From positions 682,001 through 746,000 of the forward strand of contig MCFH01000021.1 of NCBI GenBank assembly GCA_002104945.1: 64,000 bases of DNA, given 5' to 3'. The notes beneath the pieces were generated by a model. It was not told the origin of the DNA and did no database searches. It saw only the letters and a program-made list of their open reading frames with translations. This DNA is from Piromyces finnis. Its lineage: Eukaryota > Neocallimastigomycota > Neocallimastigomycetes > Neocallimastigales > Neocallimastigaceae. Positions within the stretch are counted from its first letter, which is position 1. Each line of letters begins with the position of its first letter. The position numbers and the translations under genes were made by a program. Positions 41,801 to 55,280 of the stretch are shown here, piece after piece.

Positions 41801-43870
41801 ATAAAAATATACAAATATTTAAAATATTGTATTTTATATTTTCAATTTTTTATATTTAATTAAATATAAATATTAGAATATTAAAATTTAATATACCATC
41901 ATTTATATCAATTTCTATTTTCATTTTAAGTTCGTTAGCTGCCTTTTCACACTTTTGAATTCCTTCATCAGTCGTTAACGTTTCAGAATACAAAGTTGTA
42001 ATGATTTCAGAAGGTATAGTAAGATTATTCTATATAATGAAAATAAAAAGAAGATGAATTAATATTATAATTCATTATTTTATATTTATTTACTAATATC
42101 TTAAAAACAAACTTACTAATAATTCTGATAATTCTTTGTATAATAATTTTTGATTCTCAGTTTGAATTTGGAGATTTTTATTCTTATTTTCAATCTGTTT
42201 TACATCTGTACCCATATCCTATATTATAAATAATGTTAATATTTGTTGTCATGTATATTTAACCTATTCTACAATATAATATTATATATTTTATTTTTGT
42301 AGTTTACATACATTTAATTTTTTGGCATAATCTGATAATAAATCATCAATTAAATCTAATTCACTGATAGCACTATCTAATTGCGTTACAACTAAATTAG
42401 CTTGTTCCTCACATTCAAATATAGAATGAACATTATTCTTTTAAAAAAGATTTAGTAAAACTGTATTATATAATTAAATAAAAAATGTTATTATGTAATG
42501 ATTTCGTATATATATTTACTGCTTCAATTTCCGTTAATTCATTATAAAGACGCTCTACTAAAGCTGTTGCATCACTGCTAGCTTTCCAATTAATATCTTT
42601 TAATAATTCTTCCAAATTAACTTGAACAATTTCCTCTTAATTATTAATTATAATTAAACATTAATATTTTACTATAGATTAAAAAATTATTAAATTTAAT
42701 TATTAAAATTTATACCTTTTAATTTTTGTTCATTTTCATAATTATCAATATCATTTTCTGTTATTTGTTTTGTTGTCTCGGTAACTTCTTCATCCTTGTA
42801 TGAATTAATCATTTCTTAAATAATTATAATATAATAAAATTAATATATAAATAATATATTTAAATTTTTTTTAAATAATTATAGTTTTAATATACTTTGT
42901 AAAAATACTTCATTGAACCCGAAATATTTTGGCTTTTTCTTCATATATTTATCACAAAACTTTTGTTTCGTGATTTTTTTTATTATTATTATTATTATTG
43001 TTGTTGTTGTTGTTATATATTTTTTATATTATTATTTTATATTAAAAAAAGATATATGTTAAATTTAAAAATGTAAAAGATATTTATAAATATTATAAAA
43101 TTTGGTAATATTTAAAAATAATTTTTACCTTAACAATCATATAGATAAATTCATTTCTTCCTTTATCATTTGGACATCTCCAAACATGAGTCTTACTGTT
43201 AAATGTTATTGAAAATAAAGGATTCTTTTATTTTTATATAAAAATATAATAAATATTATTTAATATTTTTAAATATTTACTAATAATTTTTTAATATAGT
43301 ATTATTATATTAAATTTACTTTTTCTATTAATTCTATTGATTTAATATCTTCCAAATTCCATGATTTTTTACAAAAAGAATAAATTCCTGTTGTTTCATT
43401 CTTTTTTATTTTTTTAATTTTAATTTTCCATTTTTTTTTTACTTTTATTTATTATGTTAATTGTCAATTATTTAATAGGTTTTATATTTGAAATTATTTT
43501 TGTATATTTTAAAATAAATTATTAATTTAATTATATAAAATTGAATAAAATTATATTATTTTATTATTATTTAAATTAATTTCTTACCAACTAAACATAA
43601 AAATCTCTTTTTATACTTTTTTTTATATTCTATCGATGATTTCTGAAGGCTACTTATACTTCCTTTTGTAAGGTTTTTCATATAACTATTACCAACACCA
43701 TTTGATTTAGTTTCCTCAAATACCTCCGCAATACAAAATAATTTATCCTGAAATTGATTTTTTTCTTGGTCAATTTTTGATAAGGATTGTGAATTTAAAT
43801 TTCCAGAAAATAATTGTTCTGTAATGTTTTTTTTAATAATTTCTAATTCATTATCTGATGAAGGATTCAT
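38853..43870 (-). CDS. SEC3: Exocyst complex component Sec3 / EXOC1
   Basis: Exocyst subunit that tethers secretory vesicles to the plasma membrane and binds PI(4,5)P2 and Rho/Rab GTPases. Twenty exons: 43870-43588, 43387-43320, 43224-43129, 42959-42896, 42814-42716, 42635-42520, 42437-42312, 42218-42117, 42029-41897, 41768-41659, 41501-41361, 41257-41152, 41067-40799, 40682-40426, 40305-40095, 39963-39880, 39806-39617, 39523-39378, 39289-39170, 39074-38853; 980 aa, all GT-AG. The N-terminal PH-like PIP2-binding domain is visible (DKLFCIAEVFEE, KKRFLCLVG, KSWNLEDIKSIELIEK, HVWRCPNDKGRNEFIYMIVK). A coiled-coil middle follows. The C-terminal rod includes AGSQHDPTFAIGMMVRLE, KKPQGVLPIISIFP and ENMHYFNIELAERQIKTLHYY, ending CYANTNIKLDFTLEEL, which fits EXOC1. 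Acidic Ser/Lys-rich linker at about 500-600 is lineage-specific. Confidence 0.92.
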
Positions 43871-44172
43871 TTTGAAATATATTTTTATAAATTTATTATA
43901 TTTTTAATAGTTGTTGTGTTTACTTTTATATATAAATTTTATTTATTTATTTTAAAAAAATATATAAATTTAATTTGGTAATTATTTGACTTTATTGAAT
44001 TTAACTTTTTAATTAGTTATTATTGTTGTGTAAATATCTATTTCTCCATTATTATATATTAGTATTAATATATATCAATTCTTTTATTGAAATTTTTGTT
44101 TAATATATATTAATTTTTATTTTTTATTTTATTTTATTTTATATTACACTTTTCTTAAATTGATTTATATAT

Positions 44173-44205
<33 letters not shown>

Positions 44206-44593
44206 CTTTTCTTTTATATATTTTATATTATCATTTTATATGAATTTCTAATAATTAACACATATATTTAATACTTTATAATGTTTCTTCCTTTTTTTTT
44301 TTATTAATTATTTTTTAAATAAAATGTAAATATTTCTTTAATTTGTGTTTATAATTGAAATATATTACAATATATTGTTAATATATTTGAATACTATTTT
44401 AAAAAGATCGTAATATTTAAAATTTTAATAATTTAATTAAATATAATTAAAATTTCAAAGTAGATAACTAAAAAAGAAATTGTTATAGAAAGAAATACTA
44501 AAAATATTATAAAAATATAGTAATAAATAAATAAAAACATTGAATTAAAATAATATTTAAAAGAATATTTACTTTTAAATTATACTATTAAAA
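43871..44593. other. Divergent promoter region SEC3 / ANCHR-like
   Basis: A/T-rich with a poly(T) tract at about 44173-44202. No motif could be assigned. Confidence 0.45.
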
Positions 44594-46066
44594 ATGGATA
44601 TTGATAAAGAATTACAAGAACGTTTAAGAAAATTAAAACAACCTTTTGAAGAAAATAACAAAGAAAAGTATATAAAATATATTTCTAAATTTCTAAATTC
44701 AATATTTTATAATATATTAATTATTCATTTTTAAAGAAATTCACAAGATGAATTATCCAAACGCTTAGCGAATTTATTAGGACGAGATCCAGTAGCTTCG
44801 CAAAAACCAATGAATTTTTCAAATCCAAAACTAAATGATTCAATGGGTTTTACATTTCATGATGAAGTAGATTTCAAAAAAAAAAAAAAATAAATAAATA
44901 AGATATAAGCATTTTTCAATTATTATATTAATATATTATTTTATTTTCTTTTTAATTTTTCAAGATGATAGATTTAAAAAACGCACATATAAATGCATTT
45001 AAAGACTTAAATCAGGAATTAAAAAATAATAATTTTTTGAATTGCAATAATTACAGCAATAGTAATAATAATTGTAATTACAACAATAATAATTATTATA
45101 ACTATAATAATAACAATAATTACAATAATAATAATTACAATAATAATTATAATAATAATAATTACAATAATAATTACAACAACAACAATAATAATAATAA
45201 TAATTACAATAATAATTACAACAACAATAATAACAATTATAATTATAACAATAATAATTACAACAACAATGATAATTTCAATAATGATTTTAATGGGAAT
45301 TGTTATAACAATAATAATAACTTAAATATAAACAATAACAATAATAGAAATAATAATAATTTCCTTAAAAGTAAAACGAAGAATATAAATTTATATTAAT
45401 ATATTAAATATTATAATGTATAGCTTAATATTAATAAAAAAAATTTATTATATAATTTAAATAAATAATATTTAAAAATATCATAACAAGATACAACTCC
45501 TCAGTTTTCAGAAGTGGATCAATTAATTAATAATATTCAGGAACAAGTCCAGTTAGAAAGAAAAGAAGAGGAAACTTATGAATTTATGAAGAATGATTGG
45601 GAAAGTAGATTAAATAAACTAAAAGAATATAAGCCCTATGTTCCACCATCTGAACTTTCACCGAAAAATAATATAAGTAAGATAACAAAGAAAAGTAATA
45701 TAATTAATACAACTAAAAAAAGTAATGATGATACCGATTTGCCACCTCCACCCAAACCAGTTGATAAAAATTTTTTTTATGGAGAAGAAAAGAAAGAAGA
45801 TAAAGATGATATTAATAATTGGTGTTGTAAGATTAATAATATTAATAAAAATGATATTAACAAAAAAAAAATAAAATAAAAATTAGCTATTATAAATTTT
45901 ATTAAATATATTGATAATATAAATATTAACAGGTATATGTAATGACGATGGTGTTATAAGGTGTATTGACTGTGAAAATGATGCCTATTGTAAAAGATGT
46001 TTTAAAGAAACACACCCTAAGAACGATTATGAAATGAGAAATCATAGAACTAAAAAAATAGGTTAA
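44594..46066 (+). CDS. ANCHR/ZFYVE19-like abscission-checkpoint protein
   Basis: Five exons: 44594-44667, 44737-44866, 44965-45370, 45491-45826, 45933-46066; 359 aa. The N-terminus [20 protein letters not shown] and [17 protein letters not shown] match the MIM1-type helices of ZFYVE19, which bind ESCRT-III/VPS4. Exon 3 adds about 110 residues of Asn/Tyr repeats. [19 protein letters not shown] and SRLNKLKEY follow. DLPPPPKPV and a C-terminal zinc-binding module come last: [20 protein letters not shown] then [20 protein letters not shown], a B-box-like Cys/His pattern also present at the ZFYVE19 C-terminus. No FYVE finger is present, unlike human ZFYVE19. ZFYVE19 delays cytokinetic abscission when DNA bridges persist; transfer of that role is inference. 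The intron 4 donor (GT at 45827) is fixed by the Cys frame. Confidence 0.8.
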
Positions 46067-46570
46067 TTTGTAAATCTATTTTTTTATATTTTACAAATAA
46101 AATAAATAAAAAAGAAATATTATATAAAATAGCCATTAAAATAAAAAAGAGTTTTTTTTTTACAATCTTGAAATTTAATATTAAGTATTAATGAAATGAA
46201 ATTTATTAATTTTTAAAAGAATTTAAATAATAATTTATTTAATTAAATTATTTTTATTGGATCACCCAAGTGAAATTATGTGTATGAAACCAAATAATTT
46301 TTAGTAATTAAAGTTTTGAAAATTTCACAATAAATCTAAATTATTTTAAAGTTCACATAGGATTAGATTGAAACAATTGCTACATTATACTTTACAAAAA
46401 ATTATTTATTTTTATATTAGTAATTTTTCTTTATTATTAAAAAATCAGTATTTTAAATAAAATAGTAAAACTAACAAAGGTATAACAGTAGAATTAAACC
46501 ATTTTGATAGTAATAACAATAATTATAGTGAATAAAATAAAAATATAGAAAAAAAAATTTAAAGATAAAA
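46067..46570. other. Intergenic region upstream of GT2 synthase
   Basis: 500 bp, A/T-rich; a mildly GC-richer patch near 46258-46300 has no frame. Holds the GT2 promoter by position. Confidence 0.4.
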
Positions 46571-49500
46571 ATGTATAATGGATCAATATCACATTTTCCA
46601 GAATGGGTTCAAATATTGATTACGATCTTTGTTTCGTTGGCTTTTTTTGAATTCATTATATTTTATATTGTATTCATTTTTGGACTATTTAAATCATGTT
46701 TTAAAAATAAATTAACAAACAAACATGGAAATATTTGGTTAGCTATTATAGCAGCCATAATTTTTACTTTAATTAGATCATTACATATCCCAATGTTATT
46801 AATGAATATTCCATTGCCATTTAAGTTTCCTACATGGTTTATTAAATTAAGTATTTACTTTGTAACATCAGTATTTATTGTTTTATTATTAGCACCTGTT
46901 TTTACTATGATTTTTACTAAAATAATTACTGAAAAAAAGAAACAAGAGAAAAAAGATACATTTGAAGTCAATACTGTACAAAGAGAAAGAAATATTATTA
47001 ATTCTGTTTCTGCTCATGATATTATTAATAATAATTTTGGAAGTAGTTTATCACTAAATAATTTAGATAAAAGTAATTCTGGTTTAAATTTATATAAACC
47101 TTCATCCAACAATCATGTCAATGTTATCAACTTTAATAACAAAAGCAATGAAGAGCATTCTTCGGCTTCTCGTTTGAATAATTTATACAAGGCACCATCA
47201 ACACTTAATAATTATGACGAATATTCATCTACAACTCGTTTAAATGCTGATAATAATCAATCTTCAACAAGAATTAATATAACTGGATCTCTTTCAACAA
47301 TTGATATTGAACCTATTGTATGTATCATAATGCCAATTTACAATGAATTATTACCAATTCTTGTTGATGCTATTGATAGAATTGTTGATTCTAATTATGA
47401 AAAATCAAAATTGCACTTATATTTGTCTTTTGATGATGATACTGAATCTTTTCTTTATATAAAATTAATGAGCTGTCTTGGTGCTCAGAAATATAGAATA
47501 TCTGAAGGTTTGATTTTACTAATAATTTAAATATATATAATATATAATATTAAAAATTTCATTTTAAAATAATATTTAATTTTTATAATATCGATTTAAA
47601 AGATTATAAGGGACCAGAATTAGGACAATCTTCTATTAGAATTGAAAATCATGTTGTGGAAAGTGACCATTATAGTTACAATGAAGGTGGATATCCACCG
47701 ATTTTCAATATGGTTTATAGAGGTGTAAAATGTACTGTTATAAGAAATAAACATGAAGGAAAAAGAATGACACAAGCTAATACATTCAACGCAATAAAAC
47801 ATACTTATGAAGATTTCGTTTTAACATCAACAAATAATATTGCATTAACTGTTCTTTTTATTGATTCTGATGTTTTAATTGATTCCAATGCAATCAAAGA
47901 ATTTGTTAATTGTTTTAAAGATGGAAGAATGGCAGTAACTGGCTTAATTACATGCGCAACTTCATCAGATAATAAAAACTTTTGGTGGCTTTTACAAGAT
48001 CTTGAGTATGTTCAAGGACAAATGATGGATAGATGTTTAGAAAGTTTCTTAGGTGGTGTTACTTGTCTTCCCGGTGCTTTAACAATGGTTGAATTTAATA
48101 CATTAAAGGAAGTTGAAGATGAATACTTTAAAAGTAGTAATTTTATAAAAAATATGAGTATTATTGATTATGCTAGATTCCATCTTGGTGAGGATAGGTA
48201 AAAATGAATTAAATATAATAATATTTATTATTAAATGTTATAAAAAAAAATAAATGATAATAAAAATAAATAATATTATTAATTATTAATATGAATTATA
48301 AAATAGATATTTAACCCATTTATTTATGGATTCTCTTCCATATCCAAATGCAATTGGTTTCTGTCCAACCGCTGTGTGTAAAACAGAAGCACCTAAACGT
48401 TTGTCTGTTTTATTAAAGCAAAGAAGAAGATGGATTTTAGGTAATAAATTTATTAAAAATTGTTTATACATTAATTTTAGATATATATAATATATGTATG
48501 TATATGATACTAATAACAATATTGATTTAAAAAAATTTTTTTTAGGAACATATGCAAATGAAATATATATGTTTACAGATCCAGTTTTATGGAAGTCAAG
48601 ACCATTATTAATGCTATTAAGATTTACACATAACTGTACTCGTTCAATTTCACTCCTACTTTACATCTTTATTATTTCAGTAATAGCAGGAATATTTTCA
48701 AAAGATGGAATGGTGATTGAAACACCAATAATCTTAATTGCTATTATTTTACCTTTAATTACTAATTGGATTTATATGATTTACTTTGGGCTTACTTTAC
48801 ATAGATATAAGACCTTACTTTATCCAGTAATGTATCTTGTTCATCCATTTTTCTCGTGGCTTTGTTTTGTTTATACTATATTTACCTTTAACAAAAGAAC
48901 ATGGGGTGGCCCAAGAACTATTAGTAATCCTACCACAAATAGTACAGAGAAAACAAAAAGTATGTTATCATCTGGAAATAGAAGTAGTGGCATGTCTAAA
49001 TTATCAGATGAAAGTGATGATGACAGATTTGAAAATGAAATCTTCAATATGTATTCTGAAGAATATAATAAAACTATTTATTTATCAGAAGTCGATAAAA
49101 ATACATTATATAATGCATACGGAGGAAGAAAAAGAGAAAAAGATATTGAAACAATTGTTAATAGAATCAATTCTCCAAATAGAAATTCGAGAAATCGTTT
49201 ATCCGAAATATTTAAATTTGAAAAAGGAAATAGTACCAATCATAGTATGGTTACTTCTCCTGTTAGTGTTAATAGTCAAACTAGTTATACAGATACAATT
49301 ATCCCATCAAAAATGAATAATATAACAAATTCTGAAATTAGTAACCAAGGAACAATTATTGCAAATTCAATAAACGTTTACCCTATAAATTCAGATGTTA
49401 ATAGTATTCATGGAACAATTGTGGCAAATAAACCTAAAAGACAACCCTATTATAGATTATATTATGGAAAAGGAAAAGAAAGATATGATTTAGACTATTC

Positions 49501-49591
49501 TAATACAAATTCTATAAGTACAGATTCTACAATAAGTCCAACATCTCCAAATAAACATGATTCAGATACTAAAACTATCTTTAATTCTTAG
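46571..49591 (+). CDS. Family 2 glycosyltransferase, chitin synthase-like / type-2 polysaccharide synthase
   Basis: Processive membrane glycosyltransferase. Exons 46571-47507, 47603-48197, 48307-48440, 48546-49591; 903 aa. Three N-terminal helices (about 12-40, 56-76, 88-115) precede a 130-residue Ser/Asn-rich insert. The catalytic domain starts at about 247 with EPIVCIIMPIYNE. FDDDTES (287-293) is the first Asp site, IDSDVLID (about 399-406) the DxD, EYVQGQMMDRCLESFLGG and CLPGALTMVE the acceptor loop, LGEDRYLTHL (about 507-516) the catalytic base, and QRRRWILG (549-556) the Q-x-x-R-W motif. Three C-terminal helices end at RTWGGPR (about 673-679). A disordered tail of about 220 residues closes the protein. 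Motif order is that of chitin/hyaluronan synthases; WGGPR and the size suggest the fungal type-2 GT (Cps1-like) rather than classical Chs, so the polymer is uncertain. Confidence 0.85.
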
Positions 49592-50327
49592 AAATTTTTA
49601 AAATAACTTTTTTTTTTCTAATTATAATTCTAATAATTTCAATAAATAATAATAAAAAAATAGAATATAATAGAGTAAAATATAGTTATAAATAATAATA
49701 AATAAATAATTAAAAAAAAAAAGAATCTAAAAAAATTATATAAAAATAATGTTTAATAACTTTTAAAAATTATTAATAAATATATATTTACTAATAAAAA
49801 TATTTTTCCATTTATTTTATTATTTAATTGTAAGCTCAAAATGTAGTATTTTATTCATTACTGTATAAAAAGTTCAGTGTAAATCAACTTTTTATGTGTG
49901 AATAAAATAGTTTGTGTATAATTTATATTTATTTATATATTGTTTTAATAATTTATTTTAATAATTTCTATAGTTATTCAGTATATTAAATATATTATTA
50001 ATTATTTAGTTATATTTAACTATAAAAAAATAATAAATTAATATTTATAAAGAAAAATACTTTACAAAGAAAAATATTTTACTATATTAGATATTTTCTT
50101 TTTCATTTTTTTTTTCTTTTATCTTAATAAAAATTTTTAATCTTTTTCATTTTTTTTTTTATATTGTTATAAAATTTTTAATTGTATTTTTCATTATTTA
50201 TTTTACACTATTAAATACATTTTTATTTATATAATTATTATAAATATTATAATAAAATAATTAATTTTTATATAAATAAAAAAACTATTTTTTTTTTTTA
50301 TATTTACAACTTTTTTTAATATTTCAT
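49592..50327. other. Convergent intergenic region
   Basis: Between two 3' ends. Only A/T-rich sequence with scattered A/T runs; nothing to annotate. Confidence 0.5.
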
Positions 50328-53300
50328 TTATTTTCTACTACTTTTTTTAAAAATAGAAAAAGTCTTTCTGAATCCTTTTTTATTCTTTTTTGGCTTGGGA
50401 TTTTGGTCATTATACAATGACATTGTATGCATATTAGTTTCCCAATTTGCCTGTTCTTTATTATATAAAAATGGAATTTCTGAAACATTAATTTTACTAA
50501 CGATCTCAGCTTTATTTTCATTTTCACTTGAATTATTATTTTTTGCTTGAATGAAGCTTATATTATTTTGATTTTGATAGTTTATTCTATCATTACTTTT
50601 ATTTTCATTTTTAAAATCAAATTCAAGTGGTGGCTCTTCAATATATTCATCTTCCTCTTCTTTTATTTCACTGATAATATTACTTATATTATGAACTTTA
50701 CTATCTCTTGTATCTCTAAATAAGAAACTTCTTGAATTATCATTAGAATAAATTGATGAATCTACTCTATTATTATAAAGTGATCCTTCCATGGTTAACG
50801 TTTCTTGTGATCCTAAACTGTCGATGCTATCTTTTCTATTCGTTGATTGTGTGGCTTGAGGTGGTTGTTGATGAGATAAACTATTTGGATCAAAATGTGG
50901 AATACAAAGTTTAGTATGATGAGATGGTATTGGCATATTATTTTGATTATTATATGTATTCATATTTCTTGCAACAGAATATCTATAATATTTTGATTTT
51001 AAAGCAACATCAGATGGTTGTGCAACAGAGTGACGAGTTCTTGCACTAACAACTGAAAATCTAGTTAATGAACTATTTCTTTTAGAAAATATCAAGCCAC
51101 CACTTTGATATTGTCTTCTTTGTGGTGATGCGACATAATAATTGTTTTCTGTTGATATATTTTCTTCCATCATTTTAGGTGTTTTCATAGTTCCAAGATT
51201 AGGTGTTCCCTTATTATCCATGATTGGTGTTTTTTTATCTTCTAAATTGGGTGTTTTTTTATTATCTACAATAGGTGTTTTATTATTTTCCAAATTAGGA
51301 GTTCTTTTATCTTCCGAATTAGATGTTTTTAAATCATTACTAGATAAAGAATTATGTTTACTACTGCTATTTTTTGCCCAGCTTGGTTTAAAATGACCTT
51401 CTTCTTTACTTTTTTCCTTTTCACCACTAATACTATTTTTAATAGCTTCAAGATTATTCATCATTTTTTCAATATTTTTGTCTCTTTCAATATCACAAGT
51501 CATTAAATTTAATGTATCTTCTTCATGAGGAAGAGCACTTAATAATACCTTACCTGTCTCAAAATCTTCATCATCAGCACTTAAACTTTGACGTGATAAA
51601 GAACTTTTATTAACAGGGACACTACTTTTCATAAGATTTGGGGACAATGTAAATTTGTCATATTGTACTGGACGTTTGTTATTATTCATTACAGGAAGAG
51701 AACGGTTTGAAAAATTGGATGAAGTCGAGTCTGAACGTTGACGCTTAGAAGTAACATCAGATAATTTCCTAGTATTACGATATAGTTTTATAGATGAAGA
51801 ATTATCCGTTTCTTCTTCATTATTTATATTGTTTAAACGTCTTATGAAGTAAACATCCTTTCCTTTTTCATCAGTTGCTTTTGTGGTTTCAAAATTCTTA
51901 TTTTTAACATAAAATGGTTTAGTTAAATCCTTAACATTATTTATATCTTGGAAATTTATGCTTGAACGATTAACAGATAATCTATTACCAGATTGCTTTT
52001 TACGTAAATAATTTGAATTATTGTTTTTGTGATTTAAAAATGATTTTCTTTTATTACCGAAATTATCCTGAAGATTAACGCTATGACTATTTGAATAACG
52101 AATTGAATCATGACGAACTGGATTTCTTTCAACTTCATTATCATTTGTAAATTTATTATTTGAAAGTATTTCATATGAAGCTTCAACATCTTGATCCTTT
52201 AAATTATCTAAATTATCTTTAGAATATGTACGACGGATTTGACTTCTTTCCTTAATTTTATCAATTGGTAATTTTATAACTTCTGATTTTGATTTTTTAT
52301 GACCATAATTATTTGGAGGTAATTTTGGTAAGGCAAGAGATTCGAATTTTTTCCTATCTTTCAATTCTTTATCCAATTTTTCTTTTTCGATATTTAATTT
52401 TTTCTCTTCTTCTTCTTCCTTACCTTCATTAATTACATCAAGTTTATTCTCTGGGGTAATGGGTGTTATTGGGGTTTTAGGAAACAATTCAGAATTCATA
52501 TACACATCCAAATTAATAGAATCTCTGTTTTTTGAATATAGGTTTATTACTGAATTATCACTTCCATGGTTAACAAAACTATCATCATCTTCTTCTATAC
52601 TTTCCTGTTTTCTTGTTGATTCACATTGATCATTATCGGATTTATATATTGTAGCTTCAGATGATTTTCTTCGATTTTCAGTTATTTTTATTTCTGGTAT
52701 CTTAATAACTTCTTTTTTATCAATTTCTTTATTTTCTGTTATTTCTGCAGGTTTTTTTTCTTCTTCTTCTATTTTTGTTATATTTGTTTCTTCATTGTTT
52801 TCTTGAGTCTTTTTTGCTAAATTAAATATATAATTTTTAGAAGTTTGTAAAATGTCAGTAAAACAAGGCATATTATTTTCTTCACCATCCTTTAAACTTT
52901 CATTAGAAGTTTTTTTTCTTAAACTTAAGAGATATCTAAAACTTCCAGAATGCTTTAAGGTTGGTTCTAAAACATAAATATTTTTACATACTAATTAATA
53001 TCTATATAATAGTATTTATATATATTAAAGTATAACTATTTATTTCATACTTATTGGTTCATTAGGTTTTTCCTCATCACTTTCACCTTCTTTTTTTATA
53101 TTATTGTCATCAGTTTTCGAAGAATTATTTTCATCAGTTTTAGTGGAAATATTTTTAACTTCATCTATATTATTTCTTTTTTCTTCATGTTTAGCACGCT
53201 TAATTGTATTACTTTTAACTTCAGAAGTTAAATCATCTAAACTTTTTAAAAGTTCATTGTAATCAACAGCAGAAGTTGGAGTTTTAAAGCCATTATTGTT

Positions 53301-53612
53301 TGTTTGCATTCTTGCAAGTGATTTTGTATTAATGTTAAGAGTTGGTCTTTCTGGTATATAATATTCATTATTTCCTAATATTATTTCATTAATTTTATCT
53401 ATACCTCTTTTTTCTGATTTTTTATTTGATTGAACATTTAATTTTGAAAATGTTTTATTAAGAGCATTAATATCAAAAGATTTCGACCTACGATGACTAG
53501 CCTTTTGAGGAGATGCAATTTTCCTCGTTGGACTTGGTTGAGTTTCTACTATTTCCATATTGTTATTTAAATTATTTATAGTGTTATCAGTATTTATAGA
53601 CATTGTTGACAT
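50328..53612 (-). CDS. Large disordered protein with TP repeats and basic tail, unknown function (1066 aa)
   Basis: Two exons, 53612-53051 and 52966-50328, GT-AG, 1066 aa. No signal peptide, membrane segment or recognised domain. Composition is Ser/Asn/Lys/Glu-rich with many SP/TP and RRxS sites (SPTRKIASPQKASHRRSKSF, SDVTSKRQRSDS), suggesting a heavily phosphorylated regulatory or scaffold protein. Mid-protein, six to seven 8-residue units begin TPNL or TPI (nt about 51178-51330). The C-terminus, NPKPKKNKKGFRKTFSIFKK then SSRK, is strongly basic with an amphipathic FRKTFSIFKK, which could bind acidic lipids or calmodulin. It is convergent with the GT2 gene. The start is the first of two nearby ATGs (MSTMSIN). 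Function unknown; the phosphorylation and lipid ideas are inference. Confidence 0.8.
51178..51340 (-). repeat. 24-bp in-frame repeats encoding TP-x(6) units
   Basis: Consecutive 8-residue units: TPNLENNK, TPIVDNKK, TPNLEDKK, TPIMDNKG, TPNLGTMK, then a degenerate TPKMMEEN; TSNSEDKR precedes them. TPNL and TPI units alternate, suggesting duplication of a 16-residue pair. Confidence 0.85.
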
Positions 53613-54989
53613 TATAGTTTATTATATTATTTTATATTATATTCTTTTTATGCTATAAAAATTGACTAAAGTATTATTTTCATATTATTAATAAATAAAA
53701 TGATAATATTTTCTTATTTAAAATTAATTAAAATAAAAATATAAAGTTATTCCGTATTAGTGTTTAAATTACTTTAATAAATAATATACTTTTAAAATTT
53801 AAATATACAAAAACAATAATCTTACCTTTGTTTTATAATTTCTTTTTATTAGTTCAGTTATTTAATAATTTATTATTTTTTTTCAACTTTAAATAAAATT
53901 AAATAATAAAAGTTTTAATAATTTATTTACATATATTATTAATATAGATTAATATTTATTCTTCCTTCTAATATTTTTTTAAAACATAAATGTTTTTTCT
54001 AATTCAATTACATATTAAACGTTTTTTTTTTTTTTTATTAGCTCTAAAGTTTTTTTTTTTAAAAGAAAAAATGAAGAAAATAAAAAAAAAAAATTTATGT
54101 AAAAATTTTTTTAATATAATTTAATTATAAAATATAATAATTAAACTTTCATAAGAATATTAAATATTAATATTTTTTTTTTCAAAAATTATGGAATAAT
54201 TGCTCCAGCGATCAATTAAATATTGATATTATTATTTTACTAATTTAATTTTTTTATTCCATATATATATTTATATAATAAAATTTAAAAAAAAAAAAAA
54301 ATATTTTATTCCTAATATTATTAAATACAATTAAGAATTAATAATTAAACTAATGATTAATAAATTTTTTAAATACAAAATTATAAACATTCTTTATTAA
54401 ACCTATTAATATTATAAAATAATATCCTGATTATTATTTAATAAAATAAATGGTTAAAAGTAGTTTATTATTATTTATTACATTCATAAATCATCTTCCT
54501 TCTTTGTCTTTGTCTGTAGGGTGTATTAAAGATAATTTAATAAATTAACATTATTTTAATTCAATTTAATCTACATAAATTTATTTTTTAATATATATAA
54601 TAAATTAAATTCAAATATAATTCAAAAAAAAAACATTATTTAATTTATAATATATTTTTTGTTCCATTCAATAATTTTACGGCTACAATTACACAAAGTA
54701 ATTTAATAATTTTAAAATAAAAATTTAATTTATAATTTATAAATAGATATTATACTTAACCATATTGTAATTTATATTTCTACATTTATTATAATAAATT
54801 AATTCTATATATTTAACATGAAAATACGAATATAAATAAAAAGAAAAACTTTGACAGATGAATAATAATAAAAAATTGACCGTTAAAAATATGCCGTTCA
54901 TTCTCACCACACCTAGTTAAATATGGATAATAAAAAGTTGTTAATATAATAGTTAATTTTAGTAGGAAAAAAAAAACTTTATTGTATCA

Positions 54990-54990
<1 letters not shown>

Positions 54991-55033
<43 letters not shown>

Positions 55034-55050
55034 TAGAATAATAATAATTA

Positions 55051-55096
<46 letters not shown>

Positions 55097-55113
55097 TAGA
55101 ATAATAATAATTA

Positions 55114-55159
<46 letters not shown>

Positions 55160-55176
55160 TAGAATAATAATAATTA

Positions 55177-55219
<43 letters not shown>

Positions 55220-55236
55220 TAGAATAATAATAATTA

Positions 55237-55277
<41 letters not shown>
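54991..55277. repeat. Higher-order AAT microsatellite, 60-63-bp unit
   Basis: A TAA/AAT array interrupted by paired TTAG interruptions 15 bp apart. Pairs start at 55033, 55096, 55159 and 55219, giving spacings of 63, 63 and 60 bp. This is a tandem array of a 60-63-bp compound unit rather than a simple trinucleotide repeat. Confidence 0.95.
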
Positions 55278-55280
<3 letters not shown>

